A program made the translations under genes and the position numbers. Source: Acidobacteriota bacterium (GTDB lineage: Bacteria > Acidobacteriota > Polarisedimenticolia > Gp22-AA2). Taken from it: a DNA stretch of 64,000 bases. Of this stretch, positions 45,701 through 52,593 are shown piece by piece. The stretch spans positions 1 through 64,000 of the forward strand of contig QHXX01000019.1 in NCBI GenBank assembly GCA_003223135.1. The letters are read 5' to 3'. The stretch's first letter is position 1. Every line of letters begins with the position of its first letter. The notes beneath the pieces were generated by a model. That model had not been told where the DNA came from. It ran no database searches and saw only the letters and a list, made by a program, of their open reading frames with translations.

Positions 45701-48408
45701 TCGATCATCGGCACCGGAGTCACGACGAGTGTCGCCGCATGCGGTACTAACGACTGCAGCGGGTCGTTGGTCTGCACGAACAGCGTGCCGGTGTAGGTGC
45801 CTCCATCCAGCCCCGTCGCGTCGAAGACGAGAGCGACGTCCCGCCCCTCTCCGGCGGTCAGCCTGCCGGAGGTCGGCGAAGCGCGCAGCCACTGCGGGAT
45901 TTTGAAGATCCTGATCGCCATCCGGTCGTGCAGATACTGGGAATTGAACGCAACCTGGAGCCCGACCGACTTCGTGCCGTCCTGGATGCCGATGGTGGCG
46001 CTCCCGGTGTTGCCGGTCAAAGACAGATAGCGGTAGACGATCTCTCCTGTGCGGTACAGGGTCGCCTGGAAGGTGTAGTCGCCCTGGCCTGTGTAAGGCA
46101 GCGCGCGGGTGTACTGAACGGTGAAGCTGTCCGGATCTCTATCTCTCGCGAACGTGGCGCGGTTGGTGGACATGAACTTCAGGTCATCCCAGAACGGCGC
46201 GACCAGGGTGGGCGGCGCCTCCGTGCCCGGGAGCGGCTTGTTCTCGTAGGGGGCCGTGTAGCCTGTGAAGGTGAGGAAGCCGTTGGTGCTGACCTGCACC
46301 GCATCGAACGTCTGGCCATAGAACGGGAACGGGAAGCCGAGGGTGATCGCATCGGAGATCTGGTCGTCGGCGTTGAGCGCGCCGATCGGCACGCCGCGTC
46401 CCGACAGGGTCAGGTCGTCCCACACGAACTCGGGGCCGCCGGGCTGGTCGCTGTCGATGTAGCGGTAGCCGAAGGCGTCCGGCCCTCCCGTGCCCCCCAA
46501 CAGGGGCGACACGCTCTGCGATGCGAGGCCTTGCCCGACCACGGCCCCCTTCACGGTCACGTTCTGGGCGACACCGCCAGGCCCGCTGATGGCCGGAAGA
46601 GGGATCTCCCAGTCGAGTGTGCCCTGGCCGGCGTTCTGAATTTGAAGCGTCCGCGTCGTCGATTCCCCCGTGCGCAGCGCCACCGAAAACGAGGTCGGCG
46701 AGGACGCGAAGACCGGAGGCGGCAGCGTCGTCCCGGAAGCGGTGCCGCCGAATGGCCCGGGGCTGCCCCACTCGTCCCGCGCCTTCACGGAGAAGTAGTA
46801 GGTGGTGTCGGGCGCCAGGCCACCAACCTCCATGATCTCGCTCGTCCCCGGGAGACGGGGCGCGGGAGCCCCCGCCGCGCGGGTCGCCTGGTCGAAGCTC
46901 AGATCGATGATCGGCGCAGTCGAGTAGCGCACGTCGTAGGTCAGGGCGCGACCGATAACACCATCGTCACCGGTGGCCGTCCAGCGCAGAACGATCGTGT
47001 TGCTGGTCGCGAGGCCGGCCGCCAGGTCCACGATCGGTCCGGGCGGAATGTCGTCGCGCGTGGCGATCGGGCGGAAGGCGTTCAGCCTCCCGCCCGACGC
47101 GACGAGAGTCGTGAGGCTGAACAGCTGCGAGACACCTTCCAGGATCTTCTGCTTCACCTCGAGAGCCGGCATGCCGGGCGCCACCGCGCGGATGAGAGCG
47201 GCCGCCCCGCTGACGTGCGGCGCCGCCATCGATGTCCCGCTCAAGGCACCGTACTGGCCTCCCGGGATCGTGCTGTAGATGTCGACACCCGGCGCCGCCA
47301 GGTCGACCGAACCCAGTCCGTAGTTGGAGAAGACCGCCTTGTTGTCGGTGTGGTCGCTCGCCGCCACGGAAATCACGTTGGAGACGTCGTAGCTCGCCGG
47401 GAAAAAGGGGACCACGTCATTGCTGCTGCCGTTGTTGCCGGCCGCGCAGACAAACACGACATCCGCGGCCTCGGCGGACCGGATCGCGTCGATGAGAGTC
47501 TGCGAGAAGTCGTAGCCCCCCCACGAATTGTTCAGGATGTCCACGCCGAGGTCGGTCGCGTAGTTGATGGCGGCGACCGCCGCCGACGTCGGGCCGCTCC
47601 CCGTGGAGTTCAGGAACTTGAGCGGCAGCAGCGACACCTTCCAGGCGACTCCGGTAATCCCCCGATCGTTGTCCCCGACGGCGCCGATCGTCCCGGCCAC
47701 GTGCGTGCCGTGCCCGAAGTCGTCCCGGGGGTCGTTGTCGTTGTTCAGGAAGTCCCAGCCGTGCACGTCGTCCACGTAGCCGTTCCCGTCGTCGTCCACC
47801 CCGTTCCCGGGAATCTCGCCGGGGTTGGTCCAGATGTTGTCCGCCAGGTCGGGGTGCGTGTAGTCGACGCCGCTGTCGAGAACGCCCACCAGGACGGACC
47901 GGTCCCCGATGCTGACGCTCCAGGCGGCCTCGGCGGCGATGTCGGCGCCGGGGACCCCGCTCGTCTGCCCCGTGTTATTGAGCCCCCAGAGGAGCGGGTA
48001 GGAGGGATCGTGAGGGGCCAGGGCGGCCTGGAGGATGTAATCGGGCTCGGCGTACTCGACGTCCGGGTCGCGGCGCAGGCGCTCGATCGCACGCTCCGTG
48101 GTCTGGCCCGGCCCCAGGCGCCAGTGCTCCGCGTGTCCCTTGAACTCGTGCAGCCGCCGGGCACCGAAATCAGCCTGCGTCCGGCTCCGCTTGCTCTTGG
48201 GTGTGCTGGGCTTGAATTTGACGAGAACGTCGCCCTCGACGTACCGCAACTGCTGCTTCGCCGGCTCCGACCCGGAGGCCTTTGCATGTGTCTGCGGGGT
48301 GCCGCCTCCGGCCGGGAGGACCGACAAGGCGACGGTCGCGAACAGCACCACGATGGGAGCGCGCAGACGTCGGGGAAGCGCATCGGCCTGGCACGAGCGT
48401 GGCTTCAT
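42766..48408 (-). CDS. Very large secreted subtilase (S8) with propeller, MopE/TSP3 and dockerin-like C-terminus
   Basis: The ATG at 48408 follows GCCGGAGGCGGC (1,880 residues). A signal peptide, an I9-type propeptide (RYVEGDVLVKFKPSTPKSKR) and an intact triad are visible: Asp178 (VLDSGVDYTHPD), His233 (FGHGTHVAGT) and Ser393 (LSGTSMAAPHVSG). FN3 and 'choice-of-anchor'/ASH-like beta domains follow (LDFGNVFATFSRTLTLRV). A six-bladed SMP-30/NHL-like propeller covers about 1390-1650, with YVSEWSAGRLSAINL-type blades. MopE/thrombospondin-3 calcium repeats come next (CGDCNDADPTVRPF, CNGLDDNCNGLIDE, DADGDGIGDVC). The final 75 residues hold two dockerin-like loops (KDRIDGRDLASFAQAFG and CVDLTDFHLFMSVY). 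It is exported, calcium-stabilised and probably surface-held through its C-terminus. The next two genes encode cohesin-like lipoproteins. Confidence 0.9.
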   Translation of the reverse strand: MKPRSCQADALPRRLRAPIVVLFATVALSVLPAGGGTPQTHAKASGSEPAKQQLRYVEGDVLVKFKPSTPKSKRSRTQADFGARRLHEFKGHAEHWRLGPGQTTERAIERLRRDPDVEYAEPDYILQAALAPHDPSYPLLWGLNNTGQTSGVPGADIAAEAAWSVSIGDRSVLVGVLDSGVDYTHPDLADNIWTNPGEIPGNGVDDDGNGYVDDVHGWDFLNNDNDPRDDFGHGTHVAGTIGAVGDNDRGITGVAWKVSLLPLKFLNSTGSGPTSAAVAAINYATDLGVDILNNSWGGYDFSQTLIDAIRSAEAADVVFVCAAGNNGSSNDVVPFFPASYDVSNVISVAASDHTDNKAVFSNYGLGSVDLAAPGVDIYSTIPGGQYGALSGTSMAAPHVSGAAALIRAVAPGMPALEVKQKILEGVSQLFSLTTLVASGGRLNAFRPIATRDDIPPGPIVDLAAGLATSNTIVLRWTATGDDGVIGRALTYDVRYSTAPIIDLSFDQATRAAGAPAPRLPGTSEIMEVGGLAPDTTYYFSVKARDEWGSPGPFGGTASGTTLPPPVFASSPTSFSVALRTGESTTRTLQIQNAGQGTLDWEIPLPAISGPGGVAQNVTVKGAVVGQGLASQSVSPLLGGTGGPDAFGYRYIDSDQPGGPEFVWDDLTLSGRGVPIGALNADDQISDAITLGFPFPFYGQTFDAVQVSTNGFLTFTGYTAPYENKPLPGTEAPPTLVAPFWDDLKFMSTNRATFARDRDPDSFTVQYTRALPYTGQGDYTFQATLYRTGEIVYRYLSLTGNTGSATIGIQDGTKSVGLQVAFNSQYLHDRMAIRIFKIPQWLRASPTSGRLTAGEGRDVALVFDATGLDGGTYTGTLFVQTNDPLQSLVPHAATLVVTPVPMIDTGGGVLDFGNVFATFSRTLTLRVRNSGTDVLNVAGISSNDPAVSFSPAVFSLPVRGTQDVAVTYHPAVPGSLDSTLTITSDASNAPSLQVRVLGTSTPPPEMVVTPLSFNETLLTGATATRSLRIENRGGSDLVATVGAEFAGLTPWLRVSPAQATIPHPPAPDNFRDFNVTIDAGDFGTTTLNGNIVVLQSNIPGAPAVRVPVILSVVGAPNIAVSDEPVVVESRQTYNVYGASTTHRLPTTYAPAGAATVEVEVNGNYSDTYKTTQVTAEGFLLGSLGSSGSDCGLLAKSFPLDAGQMASMTSDGVLEVTLQNSPYVYPYCTTNQHTVRLTYMGARDLLDFGPHFIGVHRSLTVALHNRGSETLKIQSITSDRSEFVPSVAALNIPAQTTAALTVTFTPADAISLTGTLLVVSNDPDTPVLSMALRGSGLLPPAIGANPPQLSTTIFKKTREPHTLTLSNTGGNALDFSLSLKLRTPPPDPAACAPTAYVSEWSAGRLSAINLMTGEMSRISFGLRTPQENLLLDPGGTIGYVAESDPGTLAAIDLATGLVTRVASGFDFPVGVAITPTGETAYMSEARSGRITALNLSTGQTTPVASGLGAPNGLALNNAQTVLYFNERSAGKFSAVDLDSGNVTTILSGLSGPNSVILSRDESVAYITETGGGRLLSIDLATGTALIVAAGLEDPQGLALSADATRAYISEFRKTRLTVVDLATGAVSHIGFGLSGPAGVAVVTPGNCRSDFLTVDPVAGRILPGSSLDLAVLFDSSDLFGGVYQTDIEIANNDPFTPILRVPASLTVNPICPDVDRDGFAVCTAICALAGNNRCGDCNDADPTVRPFVAETCNGLDDNCNGLIDESIASLDADGDLIGDVCDNCPVVWNQSQEDADGDGIGDVCELEAICLRANLDTQGFSKDRIDGRDLASFAQAFGTCPDAASAGSAANLDLAIVGPEACVDLTDFHLFMSVYPLTCGGI

Positions 48409-48585
48409 GCCGCCTCCGGCTGACTCGACCCCCAGTTCAGGGCGGAGCCCTAGACGGGCTGGGTGGCCGTCTCTCCCGACGGCTGTCGTAGCGCGAATAT
48501 ACCCCACCGGCGCCGGGGCGGACAAAGCGTCGCGGCGAAGGCCCCGGTTGGTGCGGCGCGCATACAGCAAGGGGCGGGGACCGGC

Positions 48586-49500
48586 TCAGGTTCGGGTGCG
48601 GATCCGGGCGGCGTTCACCACCGCCACGCCGCCGAGGATGACGCCGGTGCCCAGGGCCATCCTCCAGTCGAGCGCTTCGTCGAGCACGAGCCAGCCCAGG
48701 AACACGGCGATGATCGGATTGACGTAGGCGTAGGTCGAGACCTTGGCCGCCGGCACGTGGTGCAGGAGCCAGATGTACGAGGAGTAACCGCACAGGGAGC
48801 CGGCGACGATCAGCCAGCCCACCGCCAGCGCGGCGCGGGATGTCAGGTGATAACGGGGCGCCTCGCCCAGGAGGAAGCCGGCGGCCGTGAGGGCGACGCC
48901 CGCGATCAGCATCTCGAACGCCACGCCCATCAACGGCGCGATCCCGCGGATGCGACGCCGGGCGTAGATCGACCCGGATGCCCAGCACAGGTTGGCCGCC
49001 AAAAGGGCGATCTCGCCGCGAAAGCCGCCTGGGCCCCTGGTCTCGATCGCGGCGAGCTTCGGCCACATGAGGATCAGCATCCCGGCGAATCCGATCACGA
49101 GTCCCAGGACACCCGCGCCGGACAGAGGCTCGCCGTCCCCGCGCGCCGCCTCGATCGCCGCCACGAAGAAAGGCAGGTTTGCCACGATCACCGCCGCCAT
49201 GCCGGACGGCACCGTCAGCTCGGCCCACGTCACGAGCCAGTTTCCTCCGAACAGCAGCAGGAGGCCGGTGACCGCGAGCGGCCCGAAAAGCGACCGCGGT
49301 GGCAGCGGCACCCGCCTCCACAGGAGCCACGCCAGGAGGATCGCCCCGGCGACCAGGAACCGGGTGCCGGCCAGGAGCGCCGGCGGCAGGTCGGCCACGC
49401 CGAACCTGATGGCAAGGTAGGTCGATCCCCAGAGTGTGTAGACGGAGGTGAAGTTCAGCGCGACCATCAGCTTGTGGCGGGATTCGGCGGACGTCCGCAT
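48586..49500 (-). CDS. EamA/DMT-family inner-membrane exporter
   Basis: 304 residues from the ATG at 49500, with ten hydrophobic helices in two EamA repeats. The first repeat opens VYTLWGSTYLAIRFGV and the second LLAANLCWASGSIYARR. These are RhaT/YedA-like drug/metabolite transporter hallmarks. Late-helix motifs STYAYVNPIIAVFLGWLVLDE match the conserved EamA 'NP..A...G...L.E' signature. The substrate cannot be read. The start has no ribosome binding site but lies 11 nt from a strong TGCTAGAAT extended -10, so a leaderless or near-leaderless message is likely. It diverges from the histidine-phosphatase gene. Confidence 0.88.
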   Translation of the reverse strand: MRTSAESRHKLMVALNFTSVYTLWGSTYLAIRFGVADLPPALLAGTRFLVAGAILLAWLLWRRVPLPPRSLFGPLAVTGLLLLFGGNWLVTWAELTVPSGMAAVIVANLPFFVAAIEAARGDGEPLSGAGVLGLVIGFAGMLILMWPKLAAIETRGPGGFRGEIALLAANLCWASGSIYARRRIRGIAPLMGVAFEMLIAGVALTAAGFLLGEAPRYHLTSRAALAVGWLIVAGSLCGYSSYIWLLHHVPAAKVSTYAYVNPIIAVFLGWLVLDEALDWRMALGTGVILGGVAVVNAARIRTRT

Positions 49501-49511
49501 CGAGGGGCCGG

Positions 49512-49520
49512 ATTCTAGCA
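49512..49520 (-). promoter_or_regulatory. Extended -10 promoter element of the EamA gene
   Basis: TGC-TAGAAT on the minus strand, 11 nt before the ATG at 49500. No -35 is evident, as expected for extended -10 promoters. Confidence 0.4.
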
Positions 49521-49621
49521 GGGCCGCCGCGTCACCGGAGGCGGAGAGTCGTGTAGAATCCGCCTGTTCCGGCCTCATTCCCGCGCCTGCATCGACCGTG
49601 GCCGGCGGAGGAATCGCCTTC

Positions 49622-50365
49622 ATGGCCGAGCCTTCAGTCTCCAAGTGGCCTTCCCTCCTGGCGGTCATGCGGCACGCCGAGAGCCTCGCGACGGAGAGAC
49701 GCAAGCATCTCGAGGAGAGCCGGTCGCAGGAGATCCACCTCGGACTGCCCATGCGCGACGTGGACGTCCCCCTCACGCCCGAGGGGCGCGAGCACGCACG
49801 CTTGACCGGGCGGCGCCTCGGCGAGTTCGGGCCGTTCGACGTCCTGTACGCCTCTCCCTACCGGCGGACCGTCGAGACCGCCGAGCAGGTCCTGGGCGAG
49901 CTGCATCACCGGCCGCTCCTGGTGAAAGAGGAGCGCCTGCGCGAGAAGGAGTGGGGCGTTCTCGAGGGGCTCACCAAGCAGGGCATCCGTGCCCGGTATC
50001 CCGACGAGGAGGCCCGCCGCCGCCACGTCGGCAAGTACTATTACCGGCCACCCGGCGGCGAGTCGTACGCCGACGTCAACCTGCGCGTCCACTCCTTCAT
50101 CGGCACTCTGGTGCGCGAGCACCCGGGACAGCGCGTCCTGCTGATCACCCACCAGGTCGTGGTTCTCGCCTTCCGCAAGCTGCTCGAGCGGATGGAGGAA
50201 GACACCGTCCTGGCGCTCGACCGGCAGGACGAGGCGCGCCCCGCGTCGCTCCTGATTTACGAGCTCGGGCGCCGGGATGGGCGGAACGAATCTCTGGTGC
50301 CCACGCACTGGAATCTCATTCTGTACGATCGGGAACCCTCTGCCTCGGAATCGAAGACGCATTAG
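49622..50365 (+). CDS. Histidine phosphatase superfamily (phosphoglycerate mutase-like) protein
   Basis: 247 residues from the ATG at 49622, with GGAGGAATCG upstream. The catalytic His sits in VMRHAES (RHA in place of the commoner RHG). The supporting motifs are SPYRRTVETAEQ (second Arg), the acidic LREKEWGVLEGL segment (proton donor region) and LLITHQVVVLAF with the second catalytic His. A longer insert between the RHA and the 'LTPEGREHARLTGRRLGE' helix contains EEIHLGLP-like sequence, as in a subgroup with Tyr-rich YYYRPPGGESYADV. It is probably a phosphatase, substrate unknown. It is followed 8 nt downstream by a GST gene. Confidence 0.88.
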   Translation: MAEPSVSKWPSLLAVMRHAESLATERRKHLEESRSQEIHLGLPMRDVDVPLTPEGREHARLTGRRLGEFGPFDVLYASPYRRTVETAEQVLGELHHRPLLVKEERLREKEWGVLEGLTKQGIRARYPDEEARRRHVGKYYYRPPGGESYADVNLRVHSFIGTLVREHPGQRVLLITHQVVVLAFRKLLERMEEDTVLALDRQDEARPASLLIYELGRRDGRNESLVPTHWNLILYDREPSASESKTH

Positions 50366-50373
50366 AGGAATCC

Positions 50374-51036
50374 ATGGGCGACAACCTCGTGCTCTACGTC
50401 GGCGAAAAGAACATCTCCTCATGGTCGATGCGCGGCTGGCTGGCGCTCCAGCACAAAGGCCCCCCGTTCGAGGAGCGCACGATCGAGCTGCGCCGGGACA
50501 AGGACCGCGCGCGGAGACGGCGCGTCTCCCCCACGGGCCGCGTGCCGGTCTTGCATCACGGAGAGCGCGTGATTCCCGACTCGCTCGCCATCATCGAGTA
50601 TCTGGAGGAGACCTTCCCGCCCCCGGGGCACCCGGCGCTCTGGCCCCGTGATCCCGATGCGCGCGCCCGCTCGCGCTGGCTCGCCGCCACGATGCACTCC
50701 GGCTTCTCGAAGCTGCGCGAGTCGATGTCGTTCAACCTGTGCTTCCTGTCGAAGCCGCCCGCTCCTTCCGCCGAGGCGCTCCAGGAGGCGGACGACCTGC
50801 TGCGGCTGCTTCAAGAGGCTCTCGAGGCGCCGAGAGACGCCGGGCCGTTCCTGTTCGGGGCATTTGGCGCCGCCGACATCATGTACGCGCCGGCGGTCGT
50901 GAGACTCACGTCCTTCCGAGTCCCGACGGCGCACGCCCCGATCACGCCGGCCTACCTGGAGGCGGTCCTGTCGCACCCGCCGGTGAAGCGCTGGATGGAC
51001 GCCGCCCGCGCCCTGCCACCGCGCGAGACGTACTAG
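50374..51036 (+). CDS. Glutathione S-transferase family protein
   Basis: 220 residues from the ATG at 50374 with AGAGGAATCC upstream, 8 nt past the phosphatase stop. The N-terminal thioredoxin-like half has LYVGEKNISSWSMRGWLAL, where the SSWS serine is the expected thiol-activating residue of Ser-type GSTs. It continues with the cis-Pro GRVPVLHHGE and the gamma-glutamyl contact DSLAIIEYLEE. The C-terminal half is helical (AADIMYAPAVVRL). It is a cytoplasmic detoxification or isomerase-type enzyme with unknown substrate. It is 4 nt from the next gene, so these three form a plus-strand operon. Confidence 0.9.
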   Translation: MGDNLVLYVGEKNISSWSMRGWLALQHKGPPFEERTIELRRDKDRARRRRVSPTGRVPVLHHGERVIPDSLAIIEYLEETFPPPGHPALWPRDPDARARSRWLAATMHSGFSKLRESMSFNLCFLSKPPAPSAEALQEADDLLRLLQEALEAPRDAGPFLFGAFGAADIMYAPAVVRLTSFRVPTAHAPITPAYLEAVLSHPPVKRWMDAARALPPRETY

Positions 51037-51040
51037 GCCC

Positions 51041-51448
51041 ATGTCCGGGAAGGACGCGACCGTGGCTTCCGAACGAGCCATCCGGATCGAGGCGGACGGA
51101 ACGCGCGTCTACGCCATCCTCGCCGCGACGTCGACCGCCGACGCCGTCTGGGACGCCCTGCCTCTCCATGGCGCGGCGCAGCGCTGGGGCGAGGAGGTCT
51201 ATTTCGAAGTGGCCCTGAAGCTGCCTCTCGAGCCGGAGGCCCGCGCCGAGGTTGCCGTCGGCGACCTCGGCTACTGGCCGCAGGGTCCCGCCATCGCCCT
51301 CTTCTTCGGACCGACCCCCGCGAGCCCGGGCACGACACCCGTCGCCGCCTCGCCGGTCAATGTCTTCGGCCGCATCACCGGCGACGCGACGCGCCTCGCC
51401 CGCGTGCGCGCCGGCGGCAAGGTCCGCCTCACGCGTCTCGAGGGGTAG
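51041..51448 (+). CDS. Cyclophilin-like fold protein (TM1367-type)
   Basis: 135 residues. IRIEADGTRVYAIL, then TADAVWDALPLHGAAQRWGEEVYF and VAVGDLGYWPQGPAIALFFG, are the hallmarks of the small Cyclophil_like family (TM1367-type). The fold resembles cyclophilin but the isomerase residues are absent. The C-terminus (SPVNVFGRITGDATRL) is the usual final strand pair. No activity is known for the family. It is cytoplasmic, translated 4 nt after the GST gene and last in this operon. Confidence 0.85.
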   Translation: MSGKDATVASERAIRIEADGTRVYAILAATSTADAVWDALPLHGAAQRWGEEVYFEVALKLPLEPEARAEVAVGDLGYWPQGPAIALFFGPTPASPGTTPVAASPVNVFGRITGDATRLARVRAGGKVRLTRLEG

Positions 51449-51475
51449 CCCTCGTCCCCCGTCGGAATCGCCGAC

Positions 51476-51934
51476 TCATCGAGGATCGCTCCGCCGCATG
51501 AGGAGGAGACCGCCGACGTCCGCGGAAAACCCGAGGCGACCGTAGTACGTCGTCAGGTCGGGCAGGCAGGCCAGCTCGATATGCCTCACGGTCTGCAGAT
51601 CCGGATGCTCGACGATGCGCCGCATCAGGTGCGATCCGAGCCCCTTCGCGCGATGCTCCGGCGCCACGATCAGGTCGAAGATGAACGCCTTGAAGGCGCG
51701 GTCGGTGAGGACGCGCGCGAACGCGACGAGACGCCCGGAGCTCCTCTCGCAGATCCCGAACAGGTGGTCGGTGTGAAGCAGCATCGTGCGCGTGGCCTCT
51801 AGCGTCCGGCCGCGCGTCCACCACTCGTTCCGGTACAGGGCGTGCAGATCGCGCGCCTGCCCGTCGGTGAGGCGATCGACGTCCACGAAGGGCGCGTCAC
51901 TCATGCCATTCTTCCACAGCACCGGGCGGTTCAT
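51476..51934 (-). CDS. GNAT-family N-acetyltransferase
   Basis: Motif A of the GNAT fold is present: IFDLIVAPEHRAKGLGSHLM with the acetyl-CoA-binding Q/RxxGxG/A-type loop HRAKGLG. Motif B follows (LACLPDLTTYYGRLGFS). The start is uncertain. The ATG at 51934 overlaps the upstream TGA (ATGA) and is used here, whereas the ATG at 51904 (MSDAPFVDVD) has a GGAAG ribosome binding site. It is co-transcribed with the cupin-like gene under a divergent MocR regulator, so the pair may process an amine or aminated metabolite. That is inference. Confidence 0.85.
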   Translation of the reverse strand: MNRPVLWKNGMSDAPFVDVDRLTDGQARDLHALYRNEWWTRGRTLEATRTMLLHTDHLFGICERSSGRLVAFARVLTDRAFKAFIFDLIVAPEHRAKGLGSHLMRRIVEHPDLQTVRHIELACLPDLTTYYGRLGFSADVGGLLLMRRSDPR

Positions 51935-52476
51935 CGCGCCGATTCGCCGACGTAGAGCCGGCGCACGCTCGCCCGCGGATCGTCGGGCCCGGGGCGCTCC
52001 TCGATGAGCTGATCCGCCGGCGCCGTGTGGAAGGAGACCACGACCCAGTGGGCGTCGCGCACGACCACCTGGTGCCAGATGTTCGCCCTTATGGAGACCC
52101 ATCTCGTTTCGAGCGGGGCGCCGGGATCGCTCACCAGCGCATGGTTGCGCCAGCGGCCCCGCTCCATGGTCATCAGATCACCTGCGCCGCGGTAGGACAG
52201 CGTGCGCTGATGGCTGTTCGGGTGCCGCTCGGCCCCGGTCACGGCACCACTGCGCAGGATGAAGATCCAACTCGAGCGGATCGTCCCGGGTAGACCGGGA
52301 TCGTAGAGGGACAGAGGCACCGTTTCCCAGGCCATCTGGGCGCCGGTGTCGGCGAGAAGCCGGCGCTCCAGCGGGCCGATGGCCGCGTCGATCGACGCCC
52401 GGACGGCCGCGCGCCGCAGCAGCCGGTCGAGCGCCGTCAGGGTCCGCTTCTCGGGGGGACTCAGGGTATGACTCAT
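51931..52476 (-). CDS. Small cupin-like protein
   Basis: 181 residues from the ATG at 52476. The N-terminal helix region is followed by a beta-rich half: SSWIFILRSGAVTGAERHPN, then HQRTLSYRGAGDL, HALVSDPGAP, WVSIRANIWHQVVV and WVVVSFHTAPAD. Histidine spacing (ERHPNSHQ, NIWHQ) and strand order look like a single cupin barrel that could hold a metal. I cannot name a specific family. It is divergent from the MocR-type regulator across a 117-bp AT-rich spacer and coupled to the GNAT gene. Confidence 0.6.
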   Translation of the reverse strand: MSHTLSPPEKRTLTALDRLLRRAAVRASIDAAIGPLERRLLADTGAQMAWETVPLSLYDPGLPGTIRSSWIFILRSGAVTGAERHPNSHQRTLSYRGAGDLMTMERGRWRNHALVSDPGAPLETRWVSIRANIWHQVVVRDAHWVVVSFHTAPADQLIEERPGPDDPRASVRRLYVGESAR

Positions 52477-52507
52477 CTTCGCCACCGCGTCACCTCGTCC
52501 GATTGGA

Positions 52508-52570
52508 TCGATACAATTCTCACAAACGAGTTCATTGATATCGCTACATAAAGTACTTGACTCGATACAA
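52508..52570. promoter_or_regulatory. Direct repeats TCGATACAA x2 (putative MocR operator)
   Basis: Identical 9-mers at 52508-52516 and 52562-52570, 54 nt apart, in the otherwise AT-rich spacer between the divergent cupin-like and MocR genes. The second overlaps the -35/spacer of the MocR promoter. MocR/PdxR-type regulators commonly bind direct repeats in such divergent regions. Confidence 0.45.
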
Positions 52571-52585
52571 AAGTCAACGTAAATA
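52557..52585 (+). promoter_or_regulatory. Sigma-70 promoter of the MocR gene, giving a near-leaderless mRNA
   Basis: TTGACT, 17-nt spacer, TAAATA. The -10 ends only 8 nt before the ATG at 52594, and no ribosome binding site is present. Confidence 0.5.
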
Positions 52586-52593
52586 TTGTCACC

